From positions 1,612,001 through 1,676,000 of the forward strand of contig NC_026742.1 of assembly GCF_000210295.1 (NCBI RefSeq): a stretch of 64,000 nt of DNA, read 5' to 3'. This DNA is from Trypanosoma brucei gambiense DAL972 (taxonomy: Eukaryota > Euglenozoa > Kinetoplastea > Trypanosomatida > Trypanosomatidae). The notes under the pieces were generated by a model. That model saw only the letters and a program-made list of their open reading frames with translations, ran no database searches and had not been told where the DNA came from. Below are positions 58,626-64,000 of this stretch, piece after piece (the first letter of the stretch is position 1; every line of letters starts with the position of its first letter). A program made the translations under genes and the position numbers.

Positions 58626-61600
58626 ATGAAACTACTGCGACGAGGGATCGTCCGCATCCGGAATGTGGCAGCCTTTCCCATTCCCCCCGCACTGCTTTGC
58701 GCACGGCGTGGCGTGACCTCTACGCCGGTTTCTATGCAGAACGCACGTAGTGGGCATTTTCGTCCCTTTTCATCAGACGATGAAGCCCAGCTGGCGGCAA
58801 TACTCACAACAAAACCGCGGCATGTGGCTCGATACGTTCGTCAGTCGGTTCTTCATTCACGGCGAAAAATAACCCACTTTCGCAACAGCGTTACCTTTCT
58901 CATGATTGCTTTGCAGTCGAGACTGCAACGAAGTGAAATATCTCCAGCGGATGCTTCTGCACTGGTAGAGAGTCTTATGAAAGAGTGTGTTGAGCTTCGG
59001 CAGGGGGATATGGCGCATCTCCTCTTTCGGGCGTCTATTCGATTCCGTAAATACGGTATGCCTATGCATTATCCCTTAGTAAAACATCTATTTGACTCCT
59101 ACCGATCTGATAACGCTCGGGACCTCATGAAAAACATGGCTGATGAGCTGCGTGGTGACGAAACCCTGCGAATGTTAGCGGTACTATCGTATCAACTGTC
59201 CGGAAAATATGAGGAGGGGGAGAAACTCCTGCAAGAAATTCCCTTGGAGAAGATTGGCACAGAAGACTATTGTGCTCTTCTAGGAACGTATGGAATGACT
59301 TCACAATACAGGCGTATCATTTCCCTCACCAATCAGCTACTGAATCAACGAGAGGCGGCGAACGGGTCACGTTTTGACTTCGACGCCATATTTTCAGCTG
59401 CAATCATAGCGATCCGTGGCGATGGTGACATGCTTGAGGAGGTGACGAAACAGGCACTGGACAATCGGGCGCAGTTATCAGACCAAGCTATCGGAACCCT
59501 CATGCGGGCTCGGTTGCAGCGGTGTCGCACTGCCTCCGATGTGTACGAGGCTGAAAGGTTGCTTCGTGAGGATTTAGGGGTTAACATGCTGGGGATGGCT
59601 GCTCAAACGGCAGTAATTGCTCGCTGCAGCGAAATCTTATCGAAAGGTCAAAAGGTGAGCGACGAGATTATGCTGCAGAAGGTTCAACTCCTCGACAGTG
59701 CAGTTGATGAGTCTGTGGCAAATGACGCCATTGATAACTTGGAGCCATCCTACCTGACGTCACTTATTAAGGGGTATGGCGTACTTGGGCGTTTTGATGA
59801 CATGAAGCGATGCTTCAACCGCCTAAAGGAAGCTGGTGCCTTGCATGACGGTCGTTTGTATGACGAAATGCTACGCTGGTATGCACACGCGTACAACCTT
59901 AAAGAGGTTATTGCGTTGAAGGAGGAGATGCAGGAGCAGCATATTTATCACACAGCGTATACTTACCAGCATTTGTTTCGTGTTCTCGATAAATACTACC
60001 CTCGTATGGTAGAGAAGTACATGAACGAGATGCGTAGCAAGGGGATCCAGATTGAATATTACATGTATCCGACGCTTCTGCGCGTGTTCGGTGTTTTGCA
60101 GGACTACTCAATTGTGGAGCAGCTTTACCGGGAGATTAAAGGTAAGGTTGCTGCTGGAGATGTCCAAGTCTTTTCTCCTGCAGTTGCAGTGCAATTACTG
60201 AAGACATATCAACACGACACAAGTCGTTGCGAGGTTATTATACAAGAAGCTGAGAACTACGGATTACTAGCGAACGAAGCAGTGCAAGCTGAGATCGTGC
60301 AATACTACTCCATGAATAACCGACACGAGGATTTAAATGCTTTGGTTTCACGAATACCATATAAATCTCCGGATATCTATCGCGTTCTCCTTCGTGATAC
60401 GTCAAAGCACCGCAATCGTCAAGGTTTCGACGCTCTTCTCAAAGAAATGCGGGAGAGGCACGTTTCTGTAAATGAGCGAACATTCGGCGAGGTGATAACG
60501 GGTTTGGGGCACTTTAACGACTTAGAGGGTGTAAAGCGGTATTTCCATGAAGCCCTTACCAACAATGCCGTACGGTCGCCATTGTTCTTCGCCGTTGCAG
60601 CGTCTGCCTTCGCCCGTTTGGGCGATGCGCAGGCAGTGGACGAGTGTTGGAACGATCTCCTGCAATCCAAGGTTGCCATAACGATGCCCGTGTACAACAA
60701 GTTTCTTGATTTGTACATGGCTAGCAACAATGTGGAAATGGTGCAGCAGATTCTCAACACTATGATGAAACTCGTGCCACCCAACCCTGTAACGGCTACG
60801 ACAGTTGTTGACATGCTTGGAAAGATGGGCAGGCTCAGTGAGATGGAGTGCGTGTTAGAGGAGATGTCTCGATCCGCCAATGCAGCCCCCACGCAGGTGA
60901 CGTACCACCAGGCAATGAATGCCTATGCGAAAAGCGGGGACGTTACTAAGATGGAGGCGATGCGGGAAAAAATGAAAGAAGAAGGGTTTCAGGAGAATCA
61001 CATCACATTTAATATTCTTTTTGAGGGTTACGGGCGCGCTAAGCGATACGAACGCGTAAAGGAATTGGTGGAGGAACGTAAAAGCAAGCAAATAGCAATG
61101 GAAGAATTTGGCTATGCCGTGCTTCTCAACATTTACTCACGTGCGCACATGGTGGAAGAAACGACACAGATTGTAGAAGAAATGGTTTCTGCCGGTGTAC
61201 CGTTTACTAGCCGCATGCTGGCAACCCTCGCAACTTCTTTTAGCTACATTGGTGATATACCAAAGGTGGAGCACTACGTGTCGCTACTCCTCTCCCACAG
61301 GGACCGACGACAACGGGACGTGGAATCAGTTTACCTCATGTACGCTAAAATGCGTGACACTGTAAAGATTCAGGAGCTTTTGGATTCTGAGAAACTTCCC
61401 AAGACACAGTTTATTTATAACGTGTGTGTAGGTGCGTTTGCGCGGGCCGGTGAGCACACTAAGGTTGCGTCGCTGCTCACACAAATGGAAGAGAGAGGGT
61501 TCACCCTCTCCCGTAACACAAGCGTGACGCTCAGTACCCTTTTGCTCAAGGCTGGAAAGTTGGAGTTAGCTCAGACCGTGTTAAAGTGGAAGGGATGCAC

Positions 61601-61694
61601 TCCTAGCGGGGGGAGGGAAAGGGAAGGTGGGGAAGGGGAGGAAATTGAAATCGAAGACACGATGGCTTTGGGTACAGATGATCGTGCACATTAA
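58626..61694 (+). CDS. Large pentatricopeptide repeat (PPR) protein, probably mitochondrial
   Basis: Predicted sequence-specific RNA-binding protein of the mitochondrion. The first ATG at 58626 gives 1022 residues (a GTG at 58554 opens the frame). The N-terminus (MKLLRRGIVRIRNVAAFPIP) is a good import signal. From about residue 140 to 1000 the protein is made of helical repeats of about 35 residues. The clearest are ATTVVDMLGKMGRLSEMECVLEEM, TYHQAMNAYAKSGDVTKMEAMREKM, TFNILFEGYGRAKRYERVKELVEE and FIYNVCVGAFARAGEHTKVASLLTQM. The extreme C-terminus is Gly/Glu-rich. Trypanosomatid PPR proteins act in mitochondrial ribosomes, RNA polyadenylation and editing; which role applies cannot be told here. 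Confidence 0.92.
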   Translation: MKLLRRGIVRIRNVAAFPIPPALLCARRGVTSTPVSMQNARSGHFRPFSSDDEAQLAAILTTKPRHVARYVRQSVLHSRRKITHFRNSVTFLMIALQSRLQRSEISPADASALVESLMKECVELRQGDMAHLLFRASIRFRKYGMPMHYPLVKHLFDSYRSDNARDLMKNMADELRGDETLRMLAVLSYQLSGKYEEGEKLLQEIPLEKIGTEDYCALLGTYGMTSQYRRIISLTNQLLNQREAANGSRFDFDAIFSAAIIAIRGDGDMLEEVTKQALDNRAQLSDQAIGTLMRARLQRCRTASDVYEAERLLREDLGVNMLGMAAQTAVIARCSEILSKGQKVSDEIMLQKVQLLDSAVDESVANDAIDNLEPSYLTSLIKGYGVLGRFDDMKRCFNRLKEAGALHDGRLYDEMLRWYAHAYNLKEVIALKEEMQEQHIYHTAYTYQHLFRVLDKYYPRMVEKYMNEMRSKGIQIEYYMYPTLLRVFGVLQDYSIVEQLYREIKGKVAAGDVQVFSPAVAVQLLKTYQHDTSRCEVIIQEAENYGLLANEAVQAEIVQYYSMNNRHEDLNALVSRIPYKSPDIYRVLLRDTSKHRNRQGFDALLKEMRERHVSVNERTFGEVITGLGHFNDLEGVKRYFHEALTNNAVRSPLFFAVAASAFARLGDAQAVDECWNDLLQSKVAITMPVYNKFLDLYMASNNVEMVQQILNTMMKLVPPNPVTATTVVDMLGKMGRLSEMECVLEEMSRSANAAPTQVTYHQAMNAYAKSGDVTKMEAMREKMKEEGFQENHITFNILFEGYGRAKRYERVKELVEERKSKQIAMEEFGYAVLLNIYSRAHMVEETTQIVEEMVSAGVPFTSRMLATLATSFSYIGDIPKVEHYVSLLLSHRDRRQRDVESVYLMYAKMRDTVKIQELLDSEKLPKTQFIYNVCVGAFARAGEHTKVASLLTQMEERGFTLSRNTSVTLSTLLLKAGKLELAQTVLKWKGCTPSGGREREGGEGEEIEIEDTMALGTDDRAH

Positions 61695-62081
61695 CACAAC
61701 TGAGCAAGGTTAAAGAGAGGAGGATGCGAACGCCACTTGCAAAATGCCGCTTAACTGATCTAGTGTTGGTTGAAGTTGCAGCGTCCGATTAGCACAGGAA
61801 ACTTCTTTATACATATATATGTTCTTATCGTTTTCCTTCCCCACACAAAATGGTGCTGTGTCCTCTTCTCGTATGTTGTAACCCTCGTATTCTTTTAATA
61901 ATTATGTGAGGTTTCCCCGTACATCAGCAACTGTCGTTCTTTAATGTTCCCTCCTTCCCTTTGTTCCTGTTCTTTACGTGCTGTCTCTGGTTCTCACACC
62001 CCTGCGCTAGGGTTGATCATATCAACTCAGTTGCGGGTAGTTGCACGCAATAAAGCCGTTGCTGCCTCACAAAACACCTTA
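61695..62081. other. Spacer with predicted SL acceptor for the TYW4-like gene
   Basis: A pyrimidine-rich tract at about 61946-61975 and a second C/T-rich stretch lead to CTGCGCTAG, with AG at 62009-62010. The TYW4-like ATG lies 72 nt downstream. No gene is seen. Confidence 0.6.
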
Positions 62082-64000
62082 ATGTCCATTGCGGTAGAAG
62101 AGAGTTCGGTTAGCACCGATGCAGCTGTTCAGCGAACAAATGATGATAGTGTTGTAAGCAAGCGGTCGGCGGTTCATAAGGGGTACTTTGATGACCCGTA
62201 TTTGCGTTTCTTTGTGAAGAAACTCTCCCGTCGATCGCCACTAATCAACCGTGGGTACTATCTACGTATGCTGGTTATCACTGACGTGATTGAGCGATGT
62301 ATTCACCATTTACGTTGTTTGAAGATACGCTGCACCGTGAATACCCCTCCGTTGCCCCCAACTGGTAATGCTGTTGCACTACCCGTACAAGTGATATCTC
62401 TTGGTGCTGGTTATGATACACTTGCTATGCGTTTGAAGCAGCGGCCGGATTACGGCAACGTACACTTCTACGAGGTTGACTTCCCCGCCGTTATGCAATC
62501 CAAGTCAATGCTTGTAAAGATGGCACCATTTGGTTCGTTTCCAGAGGATATTGTGGCAGATCCCGGTGGAGAGTTAGTTAAACTTTATGGTAACAACTAC
62601 TGGGCGGTTGGTACGGATCTACGTAGCACAAATCGTGATCTTGTAACGTGCTTGAGGGAGGCATCGCCACAATTTTCCACAGACAATCCAACTGTGCTGT
62701 ACGCCGAATGTGTGATGCAGTACATGCCTCCAGTTGCTGCATCACAACTCATCAAGCAAATCGCAAGTGCTTTTCCCTGCGCAGTTTTTGTTGCATATGA
62801 TCAGCTGCATCCATCGGACAGCTTTGGCACGGTTATGCTGTCAGCGTTACGCACGAAGAACAGTCCGCTTTTAAGTATTGGGGAGTGTCCCAGCGGTGCT
62901 GCAATGGTAAGGAGGGCAATTCAACAAGGAATGTGCAAAGCGCGATTTGCCAACTTTCATGATCTCTCAAAATTTTATATATCGGGAGATAATCACGATC
63001 GTGTGGAGGCACTGGAGCCGTTTGACGAGTGGGAGGAGTGGTGTGAAATGTGCGAGCACTATGGCATTACAATGGCTACCACATTATCAGATGAGGAAAT
63101 GCCGGACCACTCGTGCTTTAAAGAGATAATGGAGCAGAAAGAAGAGGAATTGTGCGCAGGGTTACCTTGTAAGTCGCAGGGAAATGAGCAGAACGCACTT
63201 AGGTTGGAAAATTGGCCCACAGGTCGGTTCGGTTTCGAGGGTTGGGGAAATGGTGGTGCAGTTGCAGAAAGGTTGTTCAGCGGAGACGTGCTTATCATAT
63301 CGTTTGGTGGGTTTTCCGTCACGCGAGGTCACCAGCGGACGAATACCCTCCATGTCCATAGCTTGCGCAGTGGGGATCGCAAGGTGCTTCAGTCTTCTTT
63401 AAGTGTCGAGCCGCCGTCACTTGTGTTCCATTCAATGAGTCGTGTCTCGAGGGGAAGTTATGTGGTGTTTGGTGGTCGTACGAATCCTCAAGATGTGGCT
63501 TCGGATGCTTATTTACTTCGACTTGAACTACCTACTGATGGATATGGCGAGGAAGCAAACATTGTGGCGACATGGAGCAAACTACAGCAAACCGCGGATG
63601 ACGGCAAGTTGCCGGTTGCGCGGTATCGGCATGCTGCCACCAGTGTGACTAATAGTGGTGGTGACGAAAACACTGATATGCGTAATATTTTTGTCTTCGG
63701 TGGCCGTTGCGCTACCGGTGAGTTCTTGAATGATGCATGGCTGGGGAGTGTTGGCGACGGAATTATTCACTGGAAACTGTTGCGACTCTCTGGGGACATA
63801 CCACCGCCCTGCTGCTCCAGTGGAGTAGTTGACGCTACAATGGGAAGCATCGTACTGCTAAGCGGTGGTCTTCTCCGTGGTGGCGTCAGTGACAGTTCCT
63901 TGTGGAGTATTGACTGGGTTACTGGTGTTTGCAACAAACGGGACGCAATCGTTGGCCCACGCTTCTCCCATACGATGTGTCGAGTAAGTGTGAATGGTGT
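62082..64000 (+). CDS. TYW4/LCMT2-type methyltransferase with Kelch repeats (3' end outside the window)
   Basis: Predicted SAM-dependent carboxyl methyltransferase of the leucine carboxyl methyltransferase family, joined to a Kelch propeller. That architecture is typical of TYW4/LCMT2 (yeast Ppm2), which carries out late steps of wybutosine synthesis on tRNA-Phe. The frame is open from the ATG at 62082 to the window end (639 codons, incomplete). The methyltransferase part shows SKRSAVHKGYFDDPY, RGYYLRM, VISLGAGYDTLA (SAM motif I) and LYAECVMQYM. From about residue 400, Kelch-type strands appear: LIISFGGFS, YVVFGGRT, NIFVFGGRC and IVLLSGGLL. Plain LCMT1 (PP2A methylation) lacks the Kelch part. 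The start follows a strong splice signal. Confidence 0.88.
   Translation, partial: MSIAVEESSVSTDAAVQRTNDDSVVSKRSAVHKGYFDDPYLRFFVKKLSRRSPLINRGYYLRMLVITDVIERCIHHLRCLKIRCTVNTPPLPPTGNAVALPVQVISLGAGYDTLAMRLKQRPDYGNVHFYEVDFPAVMQSKSMLVKMAPFGSFPEDIVADPGGELVKLYGNNYWAVGTDLRSTNRDLVTCLREASPQFSTDNPTVLYAECVMQYMPPVAASQLIKQIASAFPCAVFVAYDQLHPSDSFGTVMLSALRTKNSPLLSIGECPSGAAMVRRAIQQGMCKARFANFHDLSKFYISGDNHDRVEALEPFDEWEEWCEMCEHYGITMATTLSDEEMPDHSCFKEIMEQKEEELCAGLPCKSQGNEQNALRLENWPTGRFGFEGWGNGGAVAERLFSGDVLIISFGGFSVTRGHQRTNTLHVHSLRSGDRKVLQSSLSVEPPSLVFHSMSRVSRGSYVVFGGRTNPQDVASDAYLLRLELPTDGYGEEANIVATWSKLQQTADDGKLPVARYRHAATSVTNSGGDENTDMRNIFVFGGRCATGEFLNDAWLGSVGDGIIHWKLLRLSGDIPPPCCSSGVVDATMGSIVLLSGGLLRGGVSDSSLWSIDWVTGVCNKRDAIVGPRFSHTMCRVSVNG

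Overview
The window looks like a chromosome-internal stretch of an African trypanosome of the Trypanosoma brucei group. Every convincing gene is on the + strand and appears intronless. Genes are separated by AT-rich spacers with long polypyrimidine tracts followed by AG, the layout expected of spliced-leader (SL) trans-splicing and polycistronic transcription. Glycerol kinase occurs in tandem and ends in the glycosomal signal AKL. From memory, the order IPMK, DED1-type helicase, glycerol kinase array, ubiquitin E1, RNase D-like gRNA nuclease resembles a region of T. brucei chromosome 9; this was not checked against a database. I count 23 confident protein genes, the last cut by the window end, plus three weak small-ORF candidates. 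Several reading frames open at TTG or GTG; for those I give the first in-frame ATG.

Left part (1-23742): riboflavin kinase, an EF-hand protein, an acidic protein of unknown function, inositol polyphosphate multikinase, an LC8-like dynein light chain, a 1279-residue EF-hand/WD40 protein, a membrane-anchored unknown protein, an RGG-rich DED1/DDX3 helicase and a membrane J-protein. Spacers are long, up to 3.7 kb.

Middle part (24186-34726): a tandem array with a unit of about 3.58 kb. Two units carry complete glycerol kinase genes that encode identical proteins and differ at one synonymous site. The right-hand unit is partial and runs straight into the UBA1 promoter-proximal spacer. The left-hand unit has no glycerol kinase; it holds a 100-N gap and then exactly twelve copies of a 50-bp minisatellite, which is the most unusual object in the window.

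Right part (34812-64000): ubiquitin-activating enzyme E1, an RBBP6/Mpe1 homologue, an NDUFA12/NDUFAF2-family protein, isoprenylcysteine carboxyl methyltransferase, a PAF-acetylhydrolase-like lipase, a degenerate AlkB-like protein, an RNase D/zinc-knuckle nuclease, a mitochondrial DnaJ, a 2-phosphoglycerate-kinase-like P-loop protein, a TPR-like protein, a large PPR protein and the start of a TYW4-type methyltransferase/Kelch protein. A second 100-N gap (47224-47323) lies between two near-identical 212-bp copies and is probably an unmerged contig overlap.

The genes do not form one pathway, as is normal for a trypanosome polycistron. Several products probably act in mitochondria (both J-proteins, RND, PPR, the NDUFA12-like protein). 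Two act in RNA 3'-end or gRNA processing (MPE1, RND), and two resemble inositol-phosphate-related kinases (IPMK and the LPA1-like protein). I saw no tRNA, rRNA, CRISPR array or intact retroposon.
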